A stretch of 64,000 bases of DNA from NCBI RefSeq assembly GCF_900231835.1, contig NZ_OCTN01000006.1:1-64000 (forward strand), written 5' to 3'. This document shows positions 29,072 through 37,650 of the stretch, one piece after another (position 1 is the stretch's first letter; each line of letters begins with the position of its first letter). The notes below the pieces were generated by a model. The model saw nothing but the letters and a program-made list of their open reading frames with translations. It did not search any database and was not told where the DNA came from. The position numbers were made by a program, and so were the translations under genes. The stretch is from Pontivivens marinum. GTDB taxonomy: Bacteria; Pseudomonadota; Alphaproteobacteria; Rhodobacterales; Rhodobacteraceae.

Positions 29072-30613
29072 ATGATGTATCGTTCTGCCGCTACGCTGGC
29101 CCTGATCTGCGCCGCCGATACCGCCCGTGCCCTGTGCGCGCCGGAACCGGGGGCGCAGATGCTCAGCCAGATTACCATCACCAACAGTTCCGGCGGGGGG
29201 CAGTCCGGCTATCTGTCGCCGGATGTGCTGTCGGAAATTGTGGTGCAGGGGCGCACAACCTGCCCCGCCACGGTCGCCGGATTGACCGCCATAGCCGAGG
29301 AAATCAACGCTGCCTATGACGCAGTCGGGGCGCGTCTGGCCTTTGCGCAGCCGATCACGCTGAACGGAACGGTGGGCGGGGTTGAGCTGGTGGAAATCAC
29401 CTATGGTCAGGTGATCGTCACCCCCACCGCCGATACGGACCCCGATTACATCCTGCGCCGTGCCGGTGCGCGCGCGGGCGATCTGGCCGATCTGGAGGCC
29501 TTGCAGGCGCGGCTGGCAACCTTTCCCGAAACCGAGGATATTCGCGTCACGGCCGAGCTGGACCCCGGCGCGGCGGAGGGCACGACCGATCTGGCGTTAA
29601 GCGTGGAGGAGCCGGAGCCGTGGGTTTACGGCCTGACCCTCAGCAATGATGGCGCGCCAGAGGTTGGTGAATGGCGCGCGGGCGCCAGCATCACCCGCAC
29701 CAGCCTGACGGGTCTGCGTGATCCGCTAACCATGTCGGTGCGCGGGGGGCAGGGAAACCGCTCGCTGTCGCTGGGCTATTCCCGCCCCGTTGGCGATGAT
29801 GGCACGCGCATTTCGGGCGGGCTGTCGGTGGAGCGGAATGCCTTTGTCAACGCAACCGCACCGATTGATGATCTGGTGAACCGGACGCAAACGCTGACGC
29901 TGGGCGTCTCGCATCCGTTGCGCGCGGGGGATGAGGGCAGCGATATTCTGGAGGCGGGTTTGGTGGTGACGCGCGAACGCTCGGACCTGCTGGGCGTTTC
30001 GATTACCGAGCAGGACGTGGCCGAGCTGTCACTGGGCAGCAGCCATGTTTGGCGCGTGGCGGGGGAATCCGTTACCGCGCTCAGCCATCGGATCGGGTTT
30101 GCGCGGCTGGATGACGGGGTGGTTGGCGCGACCGATGATATTATCCGCTGGTCCGGCACCGCCCTGCATGCCCGCCTGCTGAACGAGGATTGGAGCCTGA
30201 CGGGGCAATTCAACTGGCAATTCTCCAACGGGCCGGTCGCCGCCGCGCAACGGTTCAGCGTGGCCGGTGCGCAGGCCGTGCGCGGATATCCCGCCAGCGA
30301 GAGCGGCAGCGATGCCGGTTATTCCCTGCGGGTGGAGCTGTCGCGCGACATTCCCCTGACGGACGGGCCGGACCTGAGCGGTTTCGCTTTTATCGATGCG
30401 GGCCGCAGTTGGGACCGTGTAACGGGGGGCGGATCGGTGGCGAATGACCCGCTATATTCCGCCGGATTTGGCGTGGTGATCGGGGTGCCCTTGGCGGCAG
30501 ACGGGCCGCGGATGGATATGCGCATCACCGCCGCGATCCCGCTGCGCGAGACGGCAACCTTTACCGATAATGGCGATGTGGAATTGCTGGTCGCGGCGGG
30601 GGTCAGCTTTTGA
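29072..30613 (+). CDS. ShlB/FhaC/HecB-type outer-membrane transporter (TpsB) for the adhesin
   Basis: The 513-residue protein begins 15 bases after the adhesin stop; a GAGGAG overlapping that stop may serve both genes. A signal peptide ends near ARALC. Residues about 45-190 form the POTRA region that recognises the secretion domain of the partner. From about residue 190 to the end, alternating strands form a 16-stranded-type barrel. VRGYPASES at residues 403-411 is the conserved VRGY motif of the L6 loop that reaches into the barrel. The last residue is Phe, as expected for insertion by the BAM complex. It is slightly shorter than the usual 550-580 residues. Two early cysteines (LCAP and TTCP) could form a disulfide. 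Position and type make it the dedicated exporter of the upstream giant protein. Confidence 0.92.
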   Translation: MMYRSAATLALICAADTARALCAPEPGAQMLSQITITNSSGGGQSGYLSPDVLSEIVVQGRTTCPATVAGLTAIAEEINAAYDAVGARLAFAQPITLNGTVGGVELVEITYGQVIVTPTADTDPDYILRRAGARAGDLADLEALQARLATFPETEDIRVTAELDPGAAEGTTDLALSVEEPEPWVYGLTLSNDGAPEVGEWRAGASITRTSLTGLRDPLTMSVRGGQGNRSLSLGYSRPVGDDGTRISGGLSVERNAFVNATAPIDDLVNRTQTLTLGVSHPLRAGDEGSDILEAGLVVTRERSDLLGVSITEQDVAELSLGSSHVWRVAGESVTALSHRIGFARLDDGVVGATDDIIRWSGTALHARLLNEDWSLTGQFNWQFSNGPVAAAQRFSVAGAQAVRGYPASESGSDAGYSLRVELSRDIPLTDGPDLSGFAFIDAGRSWDRVTGGGSVANDPLYSAGFGVVIGVPLAADGPRMDMRITAAIPLRETATFTDNGDVELLVAAGVSF

Positions 30614-31074
30614 TCCGGCTGCTGGCCCTGCTGTTGCTGGTCGGTCCTGCGGCGGCGGAGGAAGTCGCCCGCCACCGCGATTGGTCGCTGGATTGCCGTG
30701 CCGTGGCGCAGGGGGAAACCTCATGCGTTTTGGCGCAACGCTTGGTCGCGCCCGGGGATGACGCCGAGATCGCGCAGATTGTCCTGCGCCGGAATGCGGG
30801 CGGCACGGCGTTGGTCCTGCGGGTGCCAACGGGGGTGAACCTGACGCAGAACGCGGCGTATCGCGTGGATGGTGGCGCGGGAATGCCCCTGCGCTGGACC
30901 GCCTGCGATGCGCAATATTGTTTGGCCGTCGCGCCGTTGAGCGATGGGCAGCTGGACGGCTTGCGCGGGGGGATCACCGCCACCTTTGGCTATCAGCCCT
31001 TGGCGGCGGATCAGGCGGTGCTGTTCGATGCGTCCCTGTTGGGGATCAGCGCGGGGTTGGCCGCGCTGGACTAA
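30610..31074 (+). CDS. IalB-family (invasion-associated locus B) periplasmic protein
   Basis: This 154-residue protein starts with TTG at 30610, overlapping the TGA of the transporter gene (TTGA), so it is translationally coupled. A short signal peptide ends at PAAAEE. The mature part shows the IalB pattern. It has a DWSLDC opening and a CVLAQ segment. Next comes VLRVPTGVNL, followed by WTACDAQYCLAV with its paired cysteines, then a Gly-rich strand and a final ISAGLAALD. IalB proteins are small alphaproteobacterial periplasmic or surface proteins, known from Bartonella erythrocyte invasion, whose biochemical role is unclear. As third gene of the secretion operon, it may help fold, protect or anchor the adhesin; that is inference. 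Its stop overlaps the stop of the convergent B12 permease gene (CTAA at 31071-31074). Confidence 0.8.
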   Translation: MIRLLALLLLVGPAAAEEVARHRDWSLDCRAVAQGETSCVLAQRLVAPGDDAEIAQIVLRRNAGGTALVLRVPTGVNLTQNAAYRVDGGAGMPLRWTACDAQYCLAVAPLSDGQLDGLRGGITATFGYQPLAADQAVLFDASLLGISAGLAALD

Positions 31075-32108
31075 GCCTTGCGCCGCAGCAGCCAGATAAA
31101 GAACGCGCCGCCGATCAGGCCGGTGACGATGCCGATGGGAATATCCTCGGGCGCCATCAGCGTGCGCGCGGCGATATCCGCCCAGATCAGGAAAATCGCG
31201 CCCACAAGCGCCGAGGCAGGCAGCACCCGCGCATAATCGCCCCCGACCATCATCCGCACGATATGCGGGATCATCAGGCCGACAAATCCGATAATGCCCG
31301 AAAACGCCACCATCACACCGGTCAGCAGCGCCCCGACGATAAAGACAGCCAGCCGGAACCGTGCCACCGGAATGCCCAGCGTGGACGCCGTCTCATCCCC
31401 GATGGTCATCGCGTTCAGCCGTCCGGCATTCATCATAAACCACGCCGCACAGCCCAGCAGGATCACCGCCGGATAGATCAACTGGTCCCATTGCGCCAAT
31501 CCCAGCCCGCCCAGCATCCAGAACACCACCGTATGCGCGGCCCGTGGATCGCCCAGGAAAATCAGCACGTTGGCGCAGGACATGACGATAAAGGACACCG
31601 CAACACCGGCCAGAACCAGCCGGTCGGCGCTGGTCGCCTGCGCAAAGCTGGACACGCTGAGCACCAGAAACGTCGCCCCCAGCGCGCCCAGAAATGCCAT
31701 TAGCGGCACCGTCAGCAGCCCCAGAAACAACCCCGTATGCAGCAGCGCGAGGATCGCGCCGAACGCGCCACCGGCGGAAATGCCCAGCAGATGCGGATCG
31801 GCCAGCGGGTTGCGCGTGACCGATTGCAGGCTGGCCCCGACCAGCGCCAGACCCGCCCCCACCATCGCCGCGAGCAGCGCACGCGGCAGGCGGATTTGCC
31901 AGACGATGGCCTGTTGGCCCGTGGACCAATCCGGCGTGACCAGTGCGGGGGACAGGTGGTGCGCCATGATCCCCCACACCGTTTGCAGCGGCACCACGAC
32001 CGCGCCCACGCTAACCGCGACGCAGATCGACAGGCCCAGCAGCGCCAGACCTGTGATCATCACCGATGGTACGATAATTTTGCGCCGTGTGGCGGGGGGG
32101 ATGCTCAT
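31071..32108 (-). CDS. btuC: FecCD/BtuC-family permease of the cobalamin ABC importer
   Basis: The 345-residue inner-membrane protein has about ten hydrophobic helices and the FecCD hallmarks: QSVTRNPLADPHLLGISAGGAFGA in the middle and FVGLMIPHIVRMMVG near the end. Both match BtuC and siderophore permeases. Its ATG overlaps the stop of the binding-protein gene (ATGA), so it is the last gene of the riboswitch-led operon. The C-terminus (IWLLRRKA) is typical. Siderophore permeases look alike, so the vitamin B12 assignment comes from the upstream cobalamin riboswitch, not from the protein itself. Confidence 0.88.
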   Translation of the reverse strand: MSIPPATRRKIIVPSVMITGLALLGLSICVAVSVGAVVVPLQTVWGIMAHHLSPALVTPDWSTGQQAIVWQIRLPRALLAAMVGAGLALVGASLQSVTRNPLADPHLLGISAGGAFGAILALLHTGLFLGLLTVPLMAFLGALGATFLVLSVSSFAQATSADRLVLAGVAVSFIVMSCANVLIFLGDPRAAHTVVFWMLGGLGLAQWDQLIYPAVILLGCAAWFMMNAGRLNAMTIGDETASTLGIPVARFRLAVFIVGALLTGVMVAFSGIIGFVGLMIPHIVRMMVGGDYARVLPASALVGAIFLIWADIAARTLMAPEDIPIGIVTGLIGGAFFIWLLRRKA

Positions 32109-33043
32109 TGTTGCCAGAAGGCCTCGGCCAGGGTTCGCACGGCCTGAATGTTACGCGGGCCGGGGGTTGCCTCGACATATTCCAGCACGACAAAGCGGTC
32201 ATTCTGCACGGCGGACATATTCGCAAAGGCGGGGTTTTCCATCATGAAGGCGCGCTTCTGTTCCGCAGTCACATCGCCGTAATTGATGATGACGATGATT
32301 TCCGGATCACGCTCTACCACGGCCTCCCAACTGACGGTGGCCCAGCTTTTCTCGAAATCGTCCATGATATTCACACCGCCCGCCGCCGCGATCAGCGCGT
32401 TTGGCATGGCATAACGACCGGCGGTAAAGGGGGTATCCTCGCCGCTATCATAGACAAAGGCCCGCGGCGCATCGCCATCGGTGGGCAGTTCCTCAAGGAT
32501 CGCCGCCAGTTCCGCACGGTAGCCCGCAACCAGAGTTTCCGCCCGATCCGACACGTCGAAAATCGTGCCGAGATTCAGCAGGTCGGTATACATATCCTCC
32601 ATGCTGGCAACGGGTTTATCCATGATATGTGCGCAGCTTTCATATAGCTCGTACACATCGATGCCAAAGGGTTGCAGGGTTTCGGGCGTTACCTCGCCCC
32701 CCACGCGCATGCCGTAATTCCAACCGGCGAAATAGAAATCGGCACCGGCGCCCAGCAGCACCTCCTTGGACGGATAACGCTCGGCCAGCTCGGGCAGTTC
32801 GCCCACGCCTGCGCGCATTTCGGCGTCTAGCTTGTTCCAGCCATTGATGCCGGTATAGCCGACCATGTGATCGGTCAGGTCCAGCACCAGCATCATTTCC
32901 GTCAGGTTCACGTCATTGGACACGGCGGCCTGTGGCACGGCGTCGAATGTGACCTGCCGGTTGCAGCTCTCCACCGTGACCGGATGGGCCAGCGCGGGGG
33001 TGGCCAGTGCCAGCAGGGACAGGGTGGTCAGAGTCGTTTTCAT
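32105..33043 (-). CDS. btuF: Periplasmic substrate-binding protein of the cobalamin ABC importer
   Basis: The 312-residue protein has a cleavable signal peptide (LATPALAHPV). It has the two-lobed type III binding-protein pattern of BtuF/FepB: VTVESCNRQVTFD at the start, AVSNDVNLTEMMLVLDL, and ATPGPRN near the end, with a long helix expected between the lobes. ABC importers of this class bind B12, haem or siderophores; the cobalamin riboswitch upstream makes B12 or a related corrinoid the likely ligand. It starts 16 bases after the ATPase gene and overlaps the permease gene by four bases. The symbol follows from context. Confidence 0.8.
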   Translation of the reverse strand: MKTTLTTLSLLALATPALAHPVTVESCNRQVTFDAVPQAAVSNDVNLTEMMLVLDLTDHMVGYTGINGWNKLDAEMRAGVGELPELAERYPSKEVLLGAGADFYFAGWNYGMRVGGEVTPETLQPFGIDVYELYESCAHIMDKPVASMEDMYTDLLNLGTIFDVSDRAETLVAGYRAELAAILEELPTDGDAPRAFVYDSGEDTPFTAGRYAMPNALIAAAGGVNIMDDFEKSWATVSWEAVVERDPEIIVIINYGDVTAEQKRAFMMENPAFANMSAVQNDRFVVLEYVEATPGPRNIQAVRTLAEAFWQQ

Positions 33044-33059
33044 GCGTGAATTCCGGTTC

Positions 33060-33833
33060 TTACAGGTGAAAGGTCAGGTGCGCGTCGCCGCTGGGATGTA
33101 GGTGTTGCCGCTGTGCGCGCACGCCAAAGGATCGGGCGATCATTTCCTCGGTCAGGACGTGATCGGGGGGGCCGAAGGTCAGCATCTCGCCCTTGGACAG
33201 GACCAGCACATCATCAGCATGGGTCGCGGCCAGATTGATGTCATGCAGGCTGGTGACGATGGTGGTGCCTAGCCCCTTGATAAGGATCAGAACTTCGAGC
33301 TGGTGGCGGATATCCAGATGGTTTGTCGGCTCGTCCAGCACCAGCAGGCGCGGCTGTTGCGCCAATGCGCGCGCGACCATAACCCGCTGACGTTCGCCCC
33401 CCGACAGGGTGCCGAACATCCGGTCCGCGAAATCAGCCAAGTTCAATTGCGCCAAGGCATCCATCACGATGGTCGCATCCCGCGCGCCCCCGCTGGCAAA
33501 GGCGGACAGGTGCGGTGTGCGGCCCAGAGCCACAATCTCACGCACGGTCAGGGCGAAATCGGTGGGTTGCTCCTGCAAAACCACAGCTATATTGCGCGCC
33601 ACGTCGCGCGCCGACATGGTCCAGATATCGCGATCATCCAGCAGAACCTGCCCCGTATCGGGCCGCAAAAACCGGTAGAGCAGCCGCAGCAGCGTGGATT
33701 TGCCCGCGCCGTTGGCCCCGACAATCCCCAGAATGCGGCCCGCGCCCACCTCGAACGAGGTCGGGTGCAGCACCGGCAGATCCTGTTTCGGACCCCAGCT
33801 CAGATCCTGTACGCGCAGTGCGGCGGCGGTCAA
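33060..33833 (-). CDS. btuD: ATPase of the cobalamin ABC importer (BtuD/FecE family)
   Basis: I place the start at the TTG at 33833, which overlaps the TGA of the DUF1636 gene (TTGA). This gives 257 residues, the normal length; the frame also extends further upstream but with no family resemblance. Walker A GANGAGKS lies at residues 39-46. The signature LSGGERQRV, Walker B LLVLDEPTNHLD and the switch His in TSLHDINLA follow. The subunit powers uptake through the permease encoded by the last gene of the operon. Upstream of the TTG there is no strong Shine-Dalgarno sequence, which fits coupling to the preceding gene. Confidence 0.88.
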   Translation of the reverse strand: MTAAALRVQDLSWGPKQDLPVLHPTSFEVGAGRILGIVGANGAGKSTLLRLLYRFLRPDTGQVLLDDRDIWTMSARDVARNIAVVLQEQPTDFALTVREIVALGRTPHLSAFASGGARDATIVMDALAQLNLADFADRMFGTLSGGERQRVMVARALAQQPRLLVLDEPTNHLDIRHQLEVLILIKGLGTTIVTSLHDINLAATHADDVLVLSKGEMLTFGPPDHVLTEEMIARSFGVRAQRQHLHPSGDAHLTFHL

Positions 33834-34072
33834 TGGACGGTTCCCGCACTGGCCTGCCAGACCGGCGGCCCGACATGATAGCGCAGACTGCATTCATGGC
33901 CGTCGCAATCCGTCATGACCTGCCCCGAGATTTCAAAGTCAGCCGCCAACACGCCATCCGCCACATTCAGCGCCGCGTGCAAATGCGCGGTCAGATTGCG
34001 GGCGGCACGACATTGCGTGCACGGATGTCGGCACGATGTGTGAACGGTAATTTTGTGTTTGGTTCGGTCCAT
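33830..34072 (-). CDS. DUF1636 small metal-binding protein in the B12 uptake operon
   Basis: This 80-residue cytoplasmic protein starts at the ATG at 34072, with GGAGG five bases upstream; an in-frame ATG 39 bases earlier lacks such a site. HTSCRHPCTQC near the N-terminus and CDGHEC in the second half give a cysteine pattern like that of DUF1636 proteins. Those are thioredoxin-like-ferredoxin-sized proteins often found with cobalamin genes. It is the first gene after the riboswitch and overlaps the ATPase gene. A role in handling cobalt or sensing iron-sulfur is possible, but the biochemical function of the family is unknown to me. Confidence 0.72.
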   Translation of the reverse strand: MDRTKHKITVHTSCRHPCTQCRAARNLTAHLHAALNVADGVLAADFEISGQVMTDCDGHECSLRYHVGPPVWQASAGTVH

Positions 34073-34185
34073 GCAGCCCTCCGTGGCGCAGCGGGGCGAG
34101 AAGGGAAGCATATATTTGCGCAGGCGCGGTGCCTGTAGAAACCATCATGACCTCCTGTCCGGACGCCCCGCCCGGGTCGAGTTTC

Positions 34186-34385
34186 AACGATGATGGCAGG
34201 TCTCCTGACTTGTGGGTCAATGCTGTCCCGATCCTTCCCGGCCGGTTGGCCAGTGGGTTGTTCGGGGTCGCTCGCCACTCACAGTTGCGGGGGCAGTCAC
34301 GGATTCGGTGCCGTTTGGCGCGTCCTCACCGTATTCCCTTTTCATTCCTTCGCCCTAACGGACGTCAGAAACCATCGCAGGTACG
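34186..34385 (-). promoter_or_regulatory. Cobalamin (B12) riboswitch
   Basis: The minus strand carries the conserved blocks of the cobalamin riboswitch in the correct order. They are GGGAATACGGTGAGG near 34320-34345, ACTGCCCCCGCAACTGTGAG near 34278-34300, CGAACAACCCACTGG near 34250-34265, GGGAAGGATCGGG near 34230-34245, and the closing CAGGAGACCTGCCATC near 34190-34207. The B12-box pseudoknot partner and the kissing loop are both present. It lies in the leader of the DUF1636-btuDFC operon and should reduce expression when adenosyl- or other cobalamins are plentiful. Confidence 0.95.
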
Positions 34386-34439
34386 TTTGCGCGGCGCAGC
34401 AGTTTGGGTCAAGGGTAAATTATGTAATAAGATAACATT

Positions 34440-34473
34440 TTGGCGCGCGCCCGAATGAGAGAGCGCGCGCCAA
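34440..34473 (-). terminator. Strong GC-rich hairpin after the amino-acid ABC operon
   Basis: TTGGCGCGCGC (34440-34450) pairs perfectly with GCGCGCGCCAA (34463-34473) around a 12-base loop. It lies 20 bases beyond the stop of the last gene of the minus-strand amino-acid importer. The following minus-strand bases are only weakly U-rich (AAAATGTTATCTT), so termination may be partial. Confidence 0.55.
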
Positions 34474-34492
34474 CAGGGATAGGTCGGCGGTA

Positions 34493-35230
34493 TTATCCGC
34501 GTAGCACTTTGCCGAAAAAGTCGCGGGCGCGCTCGCTGTCCGGTGCATCGAAGATTTTGGCCGGGGGGGCGGCCTCGATCACTTTGCCCTGATCCATGAA
34601 CACCACCTTTGACGAGACCTCGCGCACGAAGGCCATTTCGTGGCTGACCAGCAGCATGGTCATCCCCTCGGCCGCCAAACGACGCACTGCGTCCAGCACC
34701 TCGTTTACCAGTTCGGGGTCCAGTGCCGATGTTACCTCGTCCAGCAACAGGATTTCGGGGCGCAGGGCCAGCGCGCGGGCAATGGCGACGCGCTGTTGTT
34801 GGCCACCGGACAACTCATCGGGATAGGCGTGAGCCTTGTGCGCCATGCCGACCAGATCGAGCAGGTCCATCGCCTCGGCCTCGACCTCCTGCCGTTTGCG
34901 GCCCTTTACCCGACGGGGGGCGAGGGTGACGTTGCCCAGAACGCTCATATTCTGGAACAGGTTATATTGCTGGAACACGATCGCCATGCGGTCGCGGGCG
35001 GCGCGCACCGATCGGGACGAGCGGTAGTCGATCGAGGTTCCGTCCACCTCGATCCCGCCGCCGGTCACAGGGGTCAGCCCGACCAGCGTGCGCAGCACCG
35101 TTGATTTGCCCGAACCTGACGGCCCGACAAGTGACACCACCTCACCCCGATCCACGTCGAAGCTGATGCCATGCAAAACGTCGAGGCTGCCGTATTTAGC
35201 GTGGATTCCGTTTACCGCGAGGTGTGGCAA
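34493..35230 (-). CDS. ATPase of a polar amino acid ABC importer (GlnQ/HisP family)
   Basis: I start at the TTG at 35230, which has GGAGA six bases upstream and gives the normal 245 residues; it overlaps the second permease gene by 35 bases. Walker A GPSGSGKST is at residues 36-44. LSGGQQQRVAIARAL and the PAAT-type DEVTSALDPEL follow, with SHEMAFVREV as switch region. It is the last gene of a four-gene operon (binding protein, two permeases, ATPase) that imports a polar amino acid or amino-acid-like compound. The divergent promoter region shared with the RidA fusion gene, with two operator-like palindromes, links this importer to the catabolic island. Confidence 0.9.
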   Translation of the reverse strand: MPHLAVNGIHAKYGSLDVLHGISFDVDRGEVVSLVGPSGSGKSTVLRTLVGLTPVTGGGIEVDGTSIDYRSSRSVRAARDRMAIVFQQYNLFQNMSVLGNVTLAPRRVKGRKRQEVEAEAMDLLDLVGMAHKAHAYPDELSGGQQQRVAIARALALRPEILLLDEVTSALDPELVNEVLDAVRRLAAEGMTMLLVSHEMAFVREVSSKVVFMDQGKVIEAAPPAKIFDAPDSERARDFFGKVLRG

Positions 35231-35894
35231 GGCGTTTCTCCAGATGTTGGCCCAGCATGCTGAGCGGGAAGGACATGGCGAAGTAGCAAAGCGCGATGGT
35301 GCCAAAGACCAGCGCGCCGGAATAACCCTGATTGTTCAACTCTTTGCCGCGGAACGTTAATTCGAATACGCCGATCTGGCTGACCAGTGCGGTATCCTTG
35401 ATAAACGACACGGCAAAGGCGATGGCAGGCGGCACGATCACCGGCCATGCCTGCGGCAGAACGCACAGATACATGGTCTGCAAACGGCTGAGGTTCATGG
35501 CCTGCGCCGCCTCGATCTGCGTATAGGGCACGCTGTCGATACCGCCGCGAATGATGTCGGCAGTATAGGCAATTGCGTAGATACAGATCGAGATCACAGC
35601 GATGGTAAACAGCGACACATCCGTCGCGATGGTCTGGATGAAAAACAGCACCAGATAGATCACTACCAGAAACGGAATGCGGCGGAACACCTCGACATAG
35701 GCGATGCAGGTCACGCGCAGCGGCAGCGCCCACAGACCCGGCGTGGTGCGCAGATAGACCAGCACCAGCGCCAATCCGAACCCGATCAGACATCCCATCA
35801 GGGTCATGGACAGGGTCAGACCGGCAGATTGCGCCAGCAGCACCAGATTCTTGGCACTGAAAAACTCCGGCATTTGCGATAGAATACGCTCCAT
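35196..35894 (-). CDS. Second permease of the polar amino acid ABC importer (HisM/GlnP family)
   Basis: The ATG at 35894 shares its A with the TGA of the first permease gene (TGATG), giving 232 residues. Five or so hydrophobic helices are visible. The EAA loop reads EAAQAMNLSRLQTMYLCVLPQA, the site that docks to the ATPase. The stretch ADIIRGGIDSVP just before it is typical of HisM-type subunits. It forms a heterodimer with the product of the preceding gene. The open frame begins 33 bases earlier, but that extension would overlap the upstream gene and has no better start signal. Confidence 0.9.
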   Translation of the reverse strand: MERILSQMPEFFSAKNLVLLAQSAGLTLSMTLMGCLIGFGLALVLVYLRTTPGLWALPLRVTCIAYVEVFRRIPFLVVIYLVLFFIQTIATDVSLFTIAVISICIYAIAYTADIIRGGIDSVPYTQIEAAQAMNLSRLQTMYLCVLPQAWPVIVPPAIAFAVSFIKDTALVSQIGVFELTFRGKELNNQGYSGALVFGTIALCYFAMSFPLSMLGQHLEKRLATPRGKRNPR

Positions 35895-36571
35895 CAGAAG
35901 ATCCTCGCTTTGACGCGGAACGCCCACCGGCCCAGGAGGGCAAGGCCAATCGACGCGATAAAGGTCAACACCACATACATCAGGGCGGCGACGGTGAAGT
36001 ATTCCAGCCAGCGATAGTTGACCGTGGACAGGTTGATCGCCTGACCTGTCAGTTCATCCACGCCGATCAGCGCGCCGACGGACGTGCCCATGACCAGAAT
36101 AACGATGAAGAAATTGGCCAGCGCCGGATAGATCGATTTGGCGATATGGGGCACGACGATATAGCGGATGCGCTGGGGCAGGGACATGCCCATCGTCTCG
36201 CCTGCTTCCATCTCTGCCTGTCGCACGGACAGAAAACCGGCGCGCAGGATCATGGTGAGGTAGGCGCCCGCATTCAGCGTCAGGCCGATCAGCACGCAGG
36301 CCTCGTTCGACCAGCGGATGCCGAATTCCGGCAGCGCGAAATACAGGAAGTATATCTGGATCAGCGCAGGCGTGTTGGTGATGAAGATAACGTAGATATT
36401 CACCAGCCAGCGCAGCGGCGCAGGGCCGTAGGAGCGGATTGCCGCGCCCACCAGCCCGATCAGGCAACCGGCGGTAAAGGCAAAGACGCCAAGTTGCAGC
36501 GTCAACCATGCGCCCTCGAGCAGCACATCGAAATTGCGCCAGACGACGTTGAACTGAAAGTTGTAATTCAT
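35894..36571 (-). CDS. First permease of the polar amino acid ABC importer (HisQ/GlnP family)
   Basis: The 225-residue inner-membrane protein has several hydrophobic helices. A conserved segment is FITNTPALIQIYFLYFALPEFG. The EAA loop reads EAGETMGMSLPQRIRYIVVPHI. It lies 58 bases downstream of the binding-protein gene, separated by a strong hairpin, and is coupled to the second permease by a one-base overlap. Substrate specificity cannot be read from it. Confidence 0.9.
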   Translation of the reverse strand: MNYNFQFNVVWRNFDVLLEGAWLTLQLGVFAFTAGCLIGLVGAAIRSYGPAPLRWLVNIYVIFITNTPALIQIYFLYFALPEFGIRWSNEACVLIGLTLNAGAYLTMILRAGFLSVRQAEMEAGETMGMSLPQRIRYIVVPHIAKSIYPALANFFIVILVMGTSVGALIGVDELTGQAINLSTVNYRWLEYFTVAALMYVVLTFIASIGLALLGRWAFRVKARIF

Positions 36572-36589
36572 GTGACCTGCCCGTTGGGG

Positions 36590-36615
36590 AGGGCGCGCAC
36601 GGTTGCGCGCGCCCT
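36590..36615 (-). other. Hairpin between binding-protein and permease genes
   Basis: AGGGCGCGC (36590-36598) pairs exactly with GCGCGCCCT (36607-36615) around an eight-base loop, directly after the binding-protein gene. No U-tract follows. Such structures commonly protect the binding-protein mRNA or lower expression of the membrane genes behind it. Confidence 0.7.
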
Positions 36616-36629
36616 GTTATTGCGTGGGA

Positions 36630-37436
36630 TCAGAACCAGGGGGTGACGGGAACTTCGCGCAGCATCGGCGCGCCGTAGTTTTCCTCCCAAACGGTGGCGA
36701 TGGTGCCGCCGCTGTTCAGATCGTACAGGATGATGTTCAGCACTTCGGTCAGGTCATCATTGCCCTGACTGACGCCCAATGCGCAGTAGGCCACGAAGAT
36801 AGGCTCGGGCAGAACGCGCCAGTTCACCGCGTCGTAATTTTCGGTGAAGCCCATGAAGAAATCGACGTTTTCAACGATCGCATCGGCACGGCCCTGTGCA
36901 ACCATGCGCACGGTGTCGGCGATGGAATCGACCAGCTCGGTTTCCGTTTCGGGCATGTTTTCCTCAGCCCAGCCAACGGTCCAGTTGCCGCGCATATTGG
37001 CCAGCGTGATGCCGTCGCGGTTGAAATCTTCCCAAGTGTCGCCCTCGACCGCGTCGGTGGTCAGAACGGCCAGAACCTCGGTGTGCAGGGGCGCGGTGAA
37101 GTCGATCAGCTTGGCCCGTTCGGAATTGCGGGTCAGCGCGCCCATGGACACGTCGATGCGGTCCGAGACCAGAAACGGCACGCGCTGTGCGGTTTCGGTT
37201 GGCACCCACTCTACCTCAACGCCCAGACGCTCGGCGATCATGGTGCCGATATCGATGTCGAAGCCTTCCCACTCACCATCATCATTGCGGGTGCTCATAT
37301 TCGGGAAGTTGGGGTTGATGCCGATGCGGATTGTGCCGGCGGACAGGATGTCCTCCAGCGGTTTTGCCTGCGCGGTTGTAAGCGCGGTCAGGCTGAGGGC
37401 GAGTGCTGCGGCACCTGCGATAATCCAGTTGTTCAT
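36630..37436 (-). CDS. Periplasmic binding protein of a polar amino acid ABC importer
   Basis: The start is the ATG at 37436 with AGGAG nine bases upstream; the product has 268 residues. The signal peptide ends at TTAQAKPLED. The mature part follows the type II amino-acid binding fold: IRIGINPNFPNMS, EGFDIDIGTMIAERLGVEVEWVPT, then RNSERAKLIDFTAPL, where family members contact the amino-acid carboxylate through an Arg. It is the first gene of a minus-strand operon diverging from the RidA fusion gene. An operator-like palindrome at 37501-37520 lies 65 bases before its start. Confidence 0.9.
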   Translation of the reverse strand: MNNWIIAGAAALALSLTALTTAQAKPLEDILSAGTIRIGINPNFPNMSTRNDDGEWEGFDIDIGTMIAERLGVEVEWVPTETAQRVPFLVSDRIDVSMGALTRNSERAKLIDFTAPLHTEVLAVLTTDAVEGDTWEDFNRDGITLANMRGNWTVGWAEENMPETETELVDSIADTVRMVAQGRADAIVENVDFFMGFTENYDAVNWRVLPEPIFVAYCALGVSQGNDDLTEVLNIILYDLNSGGTIATVWEENYGAPMLREVPVTPWF

Positions 37437-37500
37437 GGTCCTACTCCTGTCGGATTCCGGTACAAGAGGCGGGAGGCCACTCTGTCCGGATTTGTTCGTT

Positions 37501-37520
37501 ATGCGCACAAATGTACGAAA
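37501..37520. promoter_or_regulatory. Operator-like palindrome A (putative IclR-family site)
   Basis: ATGCGCACA-AA-TGTACGAAA: two nine-base half-sites with a two-base spacer, 65 bases before the amino-acid binding-protein gene on the minus strand. It shares the CGnACA-NN-TGTnCG core with sites at 37651, 39188, 47439 and 59816. Confidence 0.7.
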
Positions 37521-37650
37521 TAACTGTGTGACGCAGATTGCAATGCGTCAACAATTTTTTCGAAATTATGCGGAAAACTGTCACATAGCCTATCTGCACG
37601 CCGTGCGAATCCTGTGTTGACGGGGGGTGATGGCTTCGCCACTCTCTCCA

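Noticed and set aside
31071..33833. Siderophore or F420 precursor importer instead of B12
   Set aside because: The proteins alone would allow it, but the complete cobalamin riboswitch in the leader points to corrinoid uptake.
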